56,975 bases of DNA from Salegentibacter salarius (GCF_900168265.1 NZ_FVZF01000027.1:1-56975), one strand, 5' to 3'. Counted from the first letter of the stretch, positions 44,919 through 53,541 are shown. The notes: a model not told the origin generated them from the letters alone. Made by a program: numbers and translations.

Positions 44919-46098
44919 CTTTAGCAAAAATTAAAGAGGTGCAATTACCGCCGAATCCGAAGGAATTTGATAGAATAAAATCCAATTTCTTTTCTTTTAA
45001 TTCGGTAACCGGCTCCAATCCTGTTTCGTTCATTGTCCGGGAGAAATTAAGATTTGGAAATATTTGTTGCTTGTTTAAGCTTAGCAAACTATAAACCGCT
45101 TCTAAGGCACCGGCTGCGGCCAGGGTATGCCCGGTAAAGGTCTTGGTAGAACTGAAATCGGGTACATTCTCACCAAAAAGTCTTTGTAGCGCCCTACTTT
45201 CCGAAAGGTCATTATTTTTAGTAGCAGTACCGTGGGCGTTGATATAATCTATTTTTCCTGTTTTAAGTTTGGCAATTTTCAGCGCTTCTTGCATCGCTAA
45301 AAGTGCGCCTTCCCCATTTTCTGAAGACGCTGTTTGGTGAAAGGCATCATTGGCATTTCCATAACCCATAATTCTGCCTAAAACAGGTTTTCCTTTTAAT
45401 TCTTCTTCGGCTTCTAAAATCAGATAAGCAGCACCTTCTCCCAGGTTCAGCCCGTTGCGATTTTCATCAAAAGACCGGCAATGTTTATCAGAGAGGATCA
45501 TCAAAGAATTAAATCCGTTCAGGGTGAATTTTGTAAGGCAATCTGTGCCGCCCACAATAACACGTTTTAATTTTCCCGTTTTAATCATCCTGGCACCCAT
45601 CATAATTGCGTTTGCCCCAGATGAACAGGCGGTACTTATTGTGCTAACAAAACCAGTGATTCCGAAATGTCCAGCTATTTTTTCAGTAGTGAATCCGGGA
45701 TGCTGAGAGCGTATAAAACGATTATTTTCGGTTTTACCTTCAGTAAATTCTTTAAAATGATTTTCAGTCGCATCAATACCTCCTACGCTGGTTCCAGAGA
45801 TAAAACCGGTTTCAGCATCAATTTTAACCTTTGACTGTTCCAGGGCTTCCTTTATTGCTATACTACCCAGTAAAGCAGCACGGGTAAAACTATGACCTTT
45901 AGGTAGCTCTGAGGCTTCGGTAAGTGATTTGTTAGAAAATTTTATTTCTCCAACCGGGATATTTTTATGGGTGGTATTAAGAATTTCAGGAAAACTAATA
46001 CCGCTTTCCTTAGATAAGAGTGATCTATAATTCGCCTCGGTATTGTTGCCAATAGCAGAAATAATTCCCATTCCGGTTACGGCAACACCTCTATTCAT
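44908..46098 (-). CDS. Beta-ketoacyl-ACP synthase, KSalpha of the aryl-polyene system
   Basis: A 396-aa FabF-like condensing enzyme with the full Cys-His-His set: Cys158 (STACSSG), His289 (NAHGTATKNND) and His324 (TFTGHTLAAAG), plus FGFGG at the end. With the adjoining chain-length factor it should elongate the aryl starter by malonyl units. It begins 3 bases after the ACP gene. Confidence 0.92.
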   Translation of the reverse strand: MNRGVAVTGMGIISAIGNNTEANYRSLLSKESGISFPEILNTTHKNIPVGEIKFSNKSLTEASELPKGHSFTRAALLGSIAIKEALEQSKVKIDAETGFISGTSVGGIDATENHFKEFTEGKTENNRFIRSQHPGFTTEKIAGHFGITGFVSTISTACSSGANAIMMGARMIKTGKLKRVIVGGTDCLTKFTLNGFNSLMILSDKHCRSFDENRNGLNLGEGAAYLILEAEEELKGKPVLGRIMGYGNANDAFHQTASSENGEGALLAMQEALKIAKLKTGKIDYINAHGTATKNNDLSESRALQRLFGENVPDFSSTKTFTGHTLAAAGALEAVYSLLSLNKQQIFPNLNFSRTMNETGLEPVTELKEKKLDFILSNSFGFGGNCTSLIFAKDEG

Positions 46099-46101
46099 AA
46101 T

Positions 46102-46359
46102 TTATTTGGTACGGTTCGCTTCTATAAATTCTGCCATTTTATTAATGGAAACAAAAATTTCCCTGCTCTGGGCAGGATCAGTCAGTTTTATACCGTAATC
46201 TTTTTCCAAAAGCACAATAAGTTCCAGCGCATCTATAGAATCCAGCCCTAAACCGTCACCAAAAAGCGGTTCGTCGTTTCCTATATCAGCCGGCTCCATA
46301 TCCTCCAGGTTAAGTTGCTCGATGATACTTTCTTTAAGTTCGGTTTGTAGGTTAATCAT
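46102..46359 (-). CDS. Acyl carrier protein
   Basis: An 85-aa ACP with the phosphopantetheine site at Ser41 in GLGLDSIDALEL. The ATG at 46359 is used instead of a TTG nine bases upstream; the gene then overlaps the preceding stop by 8 bases. It carries the growing polyene between KS, reductase and dehydratases encoded around it. Confidence 0.93.
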   Translation of the reverse strand: MINLQTELKESIIEQLNLEDMEPADIGNDEPLFGDGLGLDSIDALELIVLLEKDYGIKLTDPAQSREIFVSINKMAEFIEANRTK

Positions 46360-46954
46360 TTTCAGCAAAATATAAATTTTTAAGGCTTTCTTCGGAAAAA
46401 GGAATATTTATTTCCGAGGAAATGAGGCACAAAAATACATCATATTCGCCATTTTCCAAGTTTAACCAGCCGCAAAGCACCTCTGAAGTCTTTCCTGAAG
46501 TCAATAAACTTTCGGAATAGTTCTTAAGTAATTCAGCATTAAAACTTTCCGCTATAAAAAAAGCATTTTCGCTTTGTAGTTTAAATTTTATACTAATCTC
46601 GCCTAAAATAATATTAGGTAGTGTATAAACAAATAGCGCAGGGGAAGCAAAGGTTTTTGTACTCTCTTGAAATTGCCTGTCGGTTTCCAGGCTTGATGAA
46701 TTATTGGAAAAGATTAGCGCAGTATCAGTTGAAAAACTATTTTCTCTAAAAAGAATTTCGGTCCCTAAAATCCCTAATTTAGATAAGCCGTCCATTTTAT
46801 GAAATTTCGGGTATTTCAGTTCTAAAAAATCGTAAACCGATTTAAGGAAAACATCCAGATTTTTTTCAGAAGAATTAAAAATCTCATTTTTGGAATTTGA
46901 GATCTTTCCATCTTTTATTTTAACCCAATCTTTTATGGAGAAATCCTTTTGCAT
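46352..46954 (-). CDS. Half-size ketosynthase-like protein of the cluster
   Basis: A 200-aa protein. Residues about 60-170 look like the first half of a beta-ketoacyl synthase: LGILGTEILF, TALIFSNNSSS and FVYTLPNIILGEISIKFKLQ correspond to KS segments that precede the nucleophile. Where the Cys would be, the sequence is NAFFIAESF. The second KS half, with both His, is missing. It is therefore probably not a condensing enzyme; it could be a structural partner. It sits between the second KS and the ACP with no gap or a small overlap and is open throughout, so it does not look like decay. Confidence 0.7.
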   Translation of the reverse strand: MQKDFSIKDWVKIKDGKISNSKNEIFNSSEKNLDVFLKSVYDFLELKYPKFHKMDGLSKLGILGTEILFRENSFSTDTALIFSNNSSSLETDRQFQESTKTFASPALFVYTLPNIILGEISIKFKLQSENAFFIAESFNAELLKNYSESLLTSGKTSEVLCGWLNLENGEYDVFLCLISSEINIPFSEESLKNLYFAEND

Positions 46955-48094
46955 TTATTCCTTTTTTAAAACCAAAGCGAGGTTACAACCACCAAAACCA
47001 GATGCGGTTTTTAGCCCATAATTAATTTCCTTCTCCTCATTTTGCTGGATTATATTCAAGGATTTAGAAACTCCTAATTCTCCAAAATTTTTAGAACTAT
47101 ACAAGTAATTTTTCAGCATAGAATGTTTAGTGATAATACTCTCTATTAAAGCTGAAGCGCCCAAAGTGTGACCGTAATAGCCTTTTAAACTGTGAAGCGG
47201 TGTATCTTGTAAAGCACTCCTGTGAAAAGCAATACTTTCCATTTCATCGTTATAGATAGTGGCGGTGCCGTGAGCCGATAAAAAATCTATTTCTGCTGCG
47301 GAAATTGAGGTTTCTTTTAGCGCTTTTTGAATGCTTTGATACAAACCTTCACCAGTTCTGGAAGGCCCCGAAATATGGTTTGCATCATTTACTGTGGCAT
47401 CTCCAATTAGAGCTATATTTCCTGAACTTTCAGGTTTATCAATACTCACAAGCATAGCCGCTGCGGCTTCGCCTAAACTAATTCCGTTGCGATCGTTAGA
47501 AAAGGGCTTGCAAGCCTCCTGGCTTAAAGCCTGGAAAGAATTAAAACCTGAAACAACGAAATCGCTAACCAGATCGCCTCCAACCACAAATGCATTTTTA
47601 ATTTTCCCTATACTTCCTAATCTTCTCGCCACAGCAAGTCCCAGGCCACCAGAAATGCAGGCATTAGAAACAATAATAGGTGTTTGAGCAAAGCCGAAAA
47701 AATCGGCAATCACTTTTCCGAGTTCGCTTAGCTTTATTCGGATTTCGGGAAAGTTGCCGGGATCTTTTAGAAGGTTTATATTTCCTTTAGTAGTGGTGAC
47801 CACCAGGGCGGTTTCAGCCAAATTCAAGTTTGGATTTTTATTTAAAACCTGCTGTACCGCCAGCAGCATCATTTTTTCAAGCTTGGTATATTTTTTAGGG
47901 TTTCCAATTGCTTTAAAATCATCATTTAATGGGGATTCATCAATAATTCCGGCGTAAAAAGAATTTTCGGTGATCTCAGGTTTTTGTTGACGTTTTAAAC
48001 CTGATCTTCCTTCTCGAATCGCCTTTATATTTTCTTCGGTAGAAAATCCAAGTGGAGAAATAATAGCATCGTCTAACAGGTAGAGCTTCTTCAT
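46955..48094 (-). CDS. Second beta-ketoacyl-ACP synthase
   Basis: A 379-aa KS with Cys146 (SNACISGG), His275 (SAHGTATIYND) and His309 (YYGHTLGAS), so catalytically complete but less FabF-like than the first. It may perform starter loading or an early condensation. The start MKKLYLLDD at 48094 is chosen because its ATG overlaps the thioesterase stop by one base (TAATG); a longer frame would run 27 bases into that gene. Confidence 0.88.
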   Translation of the reverse strand: MKKLYLLDDAIISPLGFSTEENIKAIREGRSGLKRQQKPEITENSFYAGIIDESPLNDDFKAIGNPKKYTKLEKMMLLAVQQVLNKNPNLNLAETALVVTTTKGNINLLKDPGNFPEIRIKLSELGKVIADFFGFAQTPIIVSNACISGGLGLAVARRLGSIGKIKNAFVVGGDLVSDFVVSGFNSFQALSQEACKPFSNDRNGISLGEAAAAMLVSIDKPESSGNIALIGDATVNDANHISGPSRTGEGLYQSIQKALKETSISAAEIDFLSAHGTATIYNDEMESIAFHRSALQDTPLHSLKGYYGHTLGASALIESIITKHSMLKNYLYSSKNFGELGVSKSLNIIQQNEEKEINYGLKTASGFGGCNLALVLKKE

Positions 48095-48513
48095 TAAAGC
48101 AACTTCATTTTCTTTTTCCAATCTAAGAAAAACGGCGGATTATTCAAGACTAATTCCCGCTTTTCATCCAGAAATACCTGTGTTGTTTCCCCGGTACAGA
48201 TCAAATCTTCACCCTTAAAAATTTTGTAAGAAAAATTGATTTTTGCAGTTTCAGAATTTTTAAAAGTGGTTTCTACCCTAAATGAATCACTATATTTTAA
48301 AGGTAATTTATGTTCGCAAACAGATTTTACAATAGGTGTGGAAAAACCTTCTGCTTTTGCATCGAGGTAAGAAATACCGTGTTCCCTACCGAAATCTTCC
48401 CTGCCTTCCTCAAAATATTTCAGGTAATTCCCGTGCCAAACAATTTGCAACGGGTCACATTCGTGAAAACGAACTTTAAGTTTTGTAATGGTAGTTAGGG
48501 ATTTCTCCAGCAT
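48094..48513 (-). CDS. 4HBT-type acyl thioesterase
   Basis: A 139-aa hotdog thioesterase of the YbgC/FadM type. RFHECDPLQIVWHGNYLKYFEEGRE contains Asp20, the catalytic residue of the 4-hydroxybenzoyl-CoA thioesterase class. It may release the polyene from ACP or edit stalled chains. It is coupled to the KS by a 1-base stop/start overlap. Confidence 0.9.
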   Translation of the reverse strand: MLEKSLTTITKLKVRFHECDPLQIVWHGNYLKYFEEGREDFGREHGISYLDAKAEGFSTPIVKSVCEHKLPLKYSDSFRVETTFKNSETAKINFSYKIFKGEDLICTGETTQVFLDEKRELVLNNPPFFLDWKKKMKLL

Positions 48514-48523
48514 AATAGCATAA

Positions 48524-48973
48524 TTAATCTACGGTTACCGTTTTCATTTCAGAAGTGGCTAAAAGATTTCCTTCTTCATCAAAAGTACGTGCGCCAACAG
48601 AAGTTACGTTCATAAACTCCTGGAGAATTTCCACATAAGTCATGAGTTTGATTCCGGCTTTTGGTAGTTCCATAATCTCTACAGCCTTAATTGCGCCAAT
48701 AAACCCTGTTTTTGGTTTATCAAGTCCGCTTAAAAATCCCTGGTAACCACGCCATAGCGACATACTTTGCGCCATGTGCTCTATTATGCCTGGTTCAGAA
48801 AAGATATCGTTTTCAACTAAAATATTATCTGCCGGAATAGTAAATCCCGTGGTTCCTTTCTTTTCGTTATACTCCAGCAAACTGTCTACCATTACAAATG
48901 GCGGCTTTTGAGGAATTAACTGAAGTATTCTATCTAATTCTAAAATTGGTTCTTTTAATAAATTTTCTTCCAT
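48524..48973 (-). CDS. ApeP-like hotdog dehydratase
   Basis: A 149-aa hotdog protein. The central helix is EPGIIEHMAQSMSLWRGY. The FabZ-type histidine of the HFP motif is not present (ENDIFSEPG), while the Glu of the EHMAQ helix is kept. This matches the ApeP-type subunit that works with the ApeI-like subunit, so the two hotdog proteins of this cluster probably form a mixed dehydratase with complementary residues. Gap to both neighbours is about 10 bases. Confidence 0.8.
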   Translation of the reverse strand: MEENLLKEPILELDRILQLIPQKPPFVMVDSLLEYNEKKGTTGFTIPADNILVENDIFSEPGIIEHMAQSMSLWRGYQGFLSGLDKPKTGFIGAIKAVEIMELPKAGIKLMTYVEILQEFMNVTSVGARTFDEEGNLLATSEMKTVTVD

Positions 48974-48982
48974 AAACAGATT

Positions 48983-49861
48983 TTAGCTGAAATCGTTCCA
49001 ATAATCGTAATAATTATACCACTGATGCGGGTATTTTTTTAGCATCTTTTCAAGGTTTTCAAGATAAGCTTTTAATAAATTTTTCGCCTCATTTTTCTCA
49101 GGATTATAAGGCCTGGCATAAAAATGATAGTGAAAATTCTGCTCTCTCATAATGTGAACAAACAACACTGGGATTTTATTACGAGCAGCCAATTTAAATG
49201 GGCCCTGTGGAAACTTAACCGGTTTTCCCATAAAATCTTGAGTATAGGTTTTGGCTTGTTCAGTATAACGATCTGCAGCAAAAACAAGGAGTTCGTTATT
49301 TTGAAGCGCGTTGTTCATTTCAAAAATATGGGAAAGATCTTCTTTTAAAACAATGAGTTTTATAGCTGATTTTCCCGTAACCGATTCCAGGTAATTTTTG
49401 ATCTCTTCGTGTTCCAGATCGGTTACTACAAGATTTACAATAGTATGATCATGTTTTTTGTCAAAGAAATGTTTAGCAAGATTGAAATTACCGATATGTG
49501 CGGTAAGCAAAATCCCGCCTTTATTCTGTTTCAGTAAGTTTTGAATATGCTGAATTCCGTCAAATTCAAAAGTATATTTATGTTTTAATCCGGAGGCAAT
49601 GGCCACCCGATCTAATTGAATTCTTCCAAAGGTAAAATAGCTCTTATAAACATTTAAGGCAGATTTCAGCCTGGAATAGCCAAGATGCTTTCGGAATAAA
49701 AAATATACACTTTTGGTAGAATTAAAAGCGAAAAACACAAAATAAAGCGCCACAAAAAGAAGAACAAAATAGGACGCATAAAGGCCGAAAGTTTTTAGGA
49801 TAAAAATATAAATCCTCATTCCCAAAACGCTGCCCCTGGATTTACCTTTCCACTTTGCCAT
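48983..49861 (-). CDS. LpxL/HtrB-type acyltransferase
   Basis: A 292-aa membrane-associated acyltransferase with an N-terminal helix (about 27-46). The HX4(D/E) motif appears as AHIGNFN: His122 is present, but the acidic residue is replaced by Asn127. AADRY and FPQGPFKLA are the other family blocks. It may attach the polyene to a lipid or sugar anchor. ATG start, directly after the reductase gene with no gap. Confidence 0.83.
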   Translation of the reverse strand: MAKWKGKSRGSVLGMRIYIFILKTFGLYASYFVLLFVALYFVFFAFNSTKSVYFLFRKHLGYSRLKSALNVYKSYFTFGRIQLDRVAIASGLKHKYTFEFDGIQHIQNLLKQNKGGILLTAHIGNFNLAKHFFDKKHDHTIVNLVVTDLEHEEIKNYLESVTGKSAIKLIVLKEDLSHIFEMNNALQNNELLVFAADRYTEQAKTYTQDFMGKPVKFPQGPFKLAARNKIPVLFVHIMREQNFHYHFYARPYNPEKNEAKNLLKAYLENLEKMLKKYPHQWYNYYDYWNDFS

Positions 49862-50593
49862 TTAAGAATAGAGTCCGCCGTTAATATTTATAACTTCTCC
49901 GGTAATGTAGGAAGCCTTTTTAGAAGCCAGGAAACTCACTAAATCCGCTACTTCTTCTGCTTCGCCAAAACGATTTAATGGGATCAATTTTTTAAGCTCT
50001 TTTTCATCAAAATCAGCTGTCATATCTGAAGTTATAAAACCGGGTGCTACAGCATTTACAGTAACTTTTCTTTTACCAATTTCCTGTGCCAGTGCTTTAG
50101 TGGCTGAAATTAATGCGCCTTTTGCAGCCGAATAATTTACCTGTCCGGCATTACCTTTTAAGCCCGAAAGCGATACAATATTTATAATTCTACCGTAGCG
50201 CTTTTTCAGCATATTTTTTAATAAAGCTTGGGTAACATTATAAAAACCATTTAAACTGGTATCGATTACCGAATGCCAATCTTCTGGTTTCATCCACATA
50301 AAAAGTCCGTCGCGAGTTATTCCAGCATTATTTACAATGATTTCAATTTCTGCATCAGGATTAGCTTTACTGAATTCCTCCAAAGCTTTCGTGGTATTTT
50401 CAGCATCAGCAACATCAAATTGAAGCAATTCACATTGTACATTTTCAGCCTCAACAAGCTCTTTTGTGGCATTAGCAGCCTCGATATTAGAATGGAAATT
50501 CAACAAGATATTATATTGTAATTCCCTTGCTAATTTAATAGCAATAGCTTTTCCAATTCCGCGGGAAGCACCTGTAACGAGTGCGTATTTCAT
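49862..50593 (-). CDS. fabG: 3-oxoacyl-ACP reductase (FabG type)
   Basis: A 243-aa short-chain dehydrogenase reducing the beta-keto group on ACP with NADPH. Motifs: TGASRGIGKA (7-16), NNAG (88-91), Ser141, Tyr154 and Lys158 (NYSAAK), and the end INGGLYS. Cluster-borne paralogue, separate from the housekeeping FabG. It follows the lyase by 54 bases. Confidence 0.92.
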   Translation of the reverse strand: MKYALVTGASRGIGKAIAIKLARELQYNILLNFHSNIEAANATKELVEAENVQCELLQFDVADAENTTKALEEFSKANPDAEIEIIVNNAGITRDGLFMWMKPEDWHSVIDTSLNGFYNVTQALLKNMLKKRYGRIINIVSLSGLKGNAGQVNYSAAKGALISATKALAQEIGKRKVTVNAVAPGFITSDMTADFDEKELKKLIPLNRFGEAEEVADLVSFLASKKASYITGEVININGGLYS

Positions 50594-50647
50594 TGAGTTC
50601 TTGTTTTCTGGTTAAGATTGAAAAAAGCTCGCAAAAGCAGTTAGTTT

Positions 50648-52183
50648 TTATTTATAAACATCGTTATTTTTAAGGTATTCTTTTACTTCAGCATTAGTTT
50701 TATAAAGTGGAGAATCTTCTTTTATTTCAGGAATTATCTGGTTCATTTCTTCTAAAACCTGCCTGGTTTTATTCGATAATTTTTCGTCGAAATTCAAATA
50801 GCGCAAAGCCTGGACAATAGTAATTAGTTCTACTGAAAGCACTTCAAAAGCATTATCAATAACGGTTTTCGTAATATTTGCCGCATTGGTGCCCATACTC
50901 ACAATATCCTGATTATCGTTATTATTGGGAATACTGTGAATATACATAGGGTTTGACAAGGTCTGGTTTTCTGCCGTGGTAGAAACCGCGGTAAATTGGG
51001 CTCCCTGCATTCCAAAATTAAGCCCTAATTTTCCCAAATTCACAAAAGGAGGTAAAATATCGTTGAGCTTATTATTTAGCAAATAATTGAGTTGGCGTTC
51101 AGCAAGCATAGATAGTTTGGTAACCACGAGTTTTAATTTATCCATCTCCAGGGCTACATAATCGCCATGGAAATTCCCACCGTGATAAACATGTTCGTTT
51201 TCCACATCTATAATGGGATTATCGTTGGCAGAATTCACCTCCTCGATAAGGATTTTGGCAGTATGTTCTATAGTATCGTAAACCGGGCCTAAAATTTGCG
51301 GCACACAGCGTAAACTATAATATTCCTGGACTTTTTCTTTAAAATACGTGTTTTTATCGGCCTTATCATTATATAAATGTTCGTTACGGTCGCGAGTGAG
51401 TTTACTGTCTTTTAAATGATCTCGCATTCTTTCTGCAATCTTTTGCTGGCCGTGGTGTTGCTTTGCTGCATTGAGTTCTTCAGATAAGTGATCATCATAA
51501 GCCTGCACAATTTCATTAATCGCTGCAGAACAAAAAACCGACCAGTTCAACAATCGTTTAGCATAAATAATATTCACAATCCCAATGCCGGTCATTGCTG
51601 AAGTACCATTCATTAAAGCCAGTCCTTCCCTGATTTCAATTTCTATCGGACTAATATTTTCTTCGGAAAAAACTTCTTTGGTTTCACGGCGTTTACCTTT
51701 ATAAAAAACCTCGCCTTCACCGATTAAAACCAATGCCAAATGCGCTAGCTGAACCAGATCTCCTGAAGCTCCTACCCCACCGTGTTCAAAAATAAGTGGT
51801 GTAATATTTTTATTGATAAGTTGCTGCATTACTTCGGACACAGATCTATGTACACCAGATTTTCCCAGGGAAAGTGTATTTAATCGGGCCAGCATTAAAG
51901 CTTTTACATAAAGCGGCTCCATAGGTTTACCCGCGCCCGAGGCATGACTTCTTATTAAGTTATACTGAAGCTGAATGCGATCTTTATCTTTGATCTTATA
52001 CTGGGCCATTGGCCCAAAACCGGTATTTACGCCATAAATAACCTTATTCTTGGAAAACTCCTTTAGAAACTTAAAACTAGCATCAATTTTTTCTAGGTTT
52101 TTTGAAGTAGGCTGAATTTCAGTATTTTCAAACAAAACCTTATGAAAATCATCGAGGCTAAGGGTATTATTGATTTGGAGCAT
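50648..52183 (-). CDS. Tyrosine ammonia-lyase (aromatic amino acid lyase)
   Basis: A 511-aa MIO lyase making 4-coumarate and ammonia from tyrosine. The MIO cofactor forms from Ala139-Ser140-Gly141 (GGVGASGD). The selectivity pair is Ser79-His80, as in bacterial HALs, but the overall sequence (QYNLIRSHASG, VNTGFGPMAQY) closely recalls the characterised Flavobacterium johnsoniae TAL, and no other hut gene is near. The start MLQINN at 52183 is preferred over a frame start 90 bases upstream, since a -7 element at 52211-52218 lies between. First gene of the long operon; it sets the aromatic starter. Confidence 0.9.
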   Translation of the reverse strand: MLQINNTLSLDDFHKVLFENTEIQPTSKNLEKIDASFKFLKEFSKNKVIYGVNTGFGPMAQYKIKDKDRIQLQYNLIRSHASGAGKPMEPLYVKALMLARLNTLSLGKSGVHRSVSEVMQQLINKNITPLIFEHGGVGASGDLVQLAHLALVLIGEGEVFYKGKRRETKEVFSEENISPIEIEIREGLALMNGTSAMTGIGIVNIIYAKRLLNWSVFCSAAINEIVQAYDDHLSEELNAAKQHHGQQKIAERMRDHLKDSKLTRDRNEHLYNDKADKNTYFKEKVQEYYSLRCVPQILGPVYDTIEHTAKILIEEVNSANDNPIIDVENEHVYHGGNFHGDYVALEMDKLKLVVTKLSMLAERQLNYLLNNKLNDILPPFVNLGKLGLNFGMQGAQFTAVSTTAENQTLSNPMYIHSIPNNNDNQDIVSMGTNAANITKTVIDNAFEVLSVELITIVQALRYLNFDEKLSNKTRQVLEEMNQIIPEIKEDSPLYKTNAEVKEYLKNNDVYK

Positions 52184-52196
52184 AGACCGCGTAATT

Positions 52197-52211
52197 GTTA
52201 AGAATCTTAAC
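52197..52211. promoter_or_regulatory. 15-bp palindrome over the lyase promoter
   Basis: GTTAAGA-A-TCTTAAC: two perfect 7-base arms around one base. It lies directly downstream of the -7 element and over the predicted transcription start of the aryl-polyene operon, in the 119-base gap to the divergent halogenase-like gene. Confidence 0.6.
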
Positions 52212-52218
52212 AAATGTA
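52211..52218 (-). promoter_or_regulatory. -7 element of the aryl-polyene operon
   Basis: On the minus strand TACATTTG matches TAnnTTTG exactly. Transcription would begin near 52204, about 22 bases before the lyase ATG at 52183. No TTTG was seen at -33. Confidence 0.5.
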
Positions 52219-52302
52219 CTATATTTAGGCCGTATTTTAAATTGAAGATTTTAGATTTAGAACGAATATTCATAGTAAACGCAAGTTTGCTAAGCCCAAA
52301 AA

Positions 52303-53541
52303 ATGAAACAGCTTAATACACAGATCTTAATTATTGGCGCCGGCCCTTCTGGAATGGTCGCAGCCGGGTATTTGCAAAAACAAGGTGTAGATTGTTTAGT
52401 TGTGGAGAAAAGTTCATTTCCGCGCTTTAGTATTGGTGAGAGCCTATTACCAAAAAGCATGGAAAACTTTAAGGAAGCAGGATTATTAGAGGCTATTAAA
52501 GCAGAAGGATTTCAAAAGAAATATGGTGCCAGATTTATAAAAGAAGATAAAGTTGGCGAATTTGATTTTTCTGAAAAATTTGGAGAAGGCTGGAATTGGA
52601 CCTGGCAGGTTCCAAGAGCTGATTTTGACCTTGTTTTAGCGAATGAAATTCAGCGAAAAGGCGTAAAAATCTTTTTTGATGCTGAAGTCAAAAATGTGAA
52701 TTTTGAAGAAAATAGGTCTTTGACTGAAGTTGTGATAAATTCAAAAGAAAAAATTGAAATACAAGCTGAATTTATAATTGACGCCAGTGGAAACGGTCGC
52801 GTCTTGGCAAAGCAATTAAGTTTAAACGCTACTCCAAAAATCACAGGAAATTCTTCCATATTTACACATATCAAAGAAACAAATCGACCAAAAGGCAAAG
52901 AAGGTGAACTTATTACCTTTGAAGTTTTAGATACCAAAACCTGGTTCTGGTATTTTCCTTTTTCTAACGGAAATTCCAGCCTTGGTTTTGTAAGTGAAAA
53001 TGAGTGGTTTGAAGGTTTCAGTAAAAATAATTCGGTTGCTTTTAAAGAAATGTTGAACAAACTGAAGTATTATAAGAACCGGTTTGACGCATACCCTTTT
53101 TTATTTGAACCGGTTAAGATGCCAAATATCTCCCGAAATGTAACAAAGATCTATGGCGAAGGATTTGCATTGACTGGAAACAGTGCAGAATTTCTTGACC
53201 CTATTTTCTCTTCTGGAGTTGCCTTTGCCACCGAATCTGGATTAAAGGCCGCTAAATTGGCTAAACTTGAAGTAGAGGGTGAAAAAGTTGATTGGGAGAA
53301 AGATTATGGAGAATATATGCAAGCCGGAATTTCTGTATTCAGCAGTTATGTAAAAGAATGGTATACCGGGAATTTACAGAAATTATTTTTTCACGAGAAT
53401 CCCAGGACTGAAATTAAGGAACAAATTTGTGCGGTTCTGGCGGGATATGTTTGGGATAAAAACAATCCTTTTGTGAAAAATCACCAACGAATTATAGGAA
53501 ATATAGCCCATATGATAGATCAGGAAGAAATAAATATTTAG
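52303..53541 (+). CDS. FAD-dependent halogenase-like oxidoreductase
   Basis: A 412-aa flavoprotein. The FAD fold shows GAGPSG (12-17) and ALTGNSAEFLDPIFSSGVAFA. FSIGESLLP (42-50) is typical of flavin halogenases and alkyl halidases. At 99-104 WTWQVP corresponds to the WxWxIP halogenase signature, which points to halogenation rather than hydroxylation. The catalytic Lys cannot be assigned by eye. Divergent from the lyase and so part of the aryl-polyene locus; it could chlorinate or brominate the phenol ring, as known for some flexirubins. Confidence 0.82.
   Translation: MKQLNTQILIIGAGPSGMVAAGYLQKQGVDCLVVEKSSFPRFSIGESLLPKSMENFKEAGLLEAIKAEGFQKKYGARFIKEDKVGEFDFSEKFGEGWNWTWQVPRADFDLVLANEIQRKGVKIFFDAEVKNVNFEENRSLTEVVINSKEKIEIQAEFIIDASGNGRVLAKQLSLNATPKITGNSSIFTHIKETNRPKGKEGELITFEVLDTKTWFWYFPFSNGNSSLGFVSENEWFEGFSKNNSVAFKEMLNKLKYYKNRFDAYPFLFEPVKMPNISRNVTKIYGEGFALTGNSAEFLDPIFSSGVAFATESGLKAAKLAKLEVEGEKVDWEKDYGEYMQAGISVFSSYVKEWYTGNLQKLFFHENPRTEIKEQICAVLAGYVWDKNNPFVKNHQRIIGNIAHMIDQEEINI

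Noticed and set aside
50648..52273. Histidine ammonia-lyase of histidine degradation
   Set aside because: The Ser-His selectivity pair is HAL-like, but the rest matches flavobacterial tyrosine lyase, no other hut gene is present, and it leads an aryl-polyene operon. The longer start is also rejected because the -7 element lies inside it.
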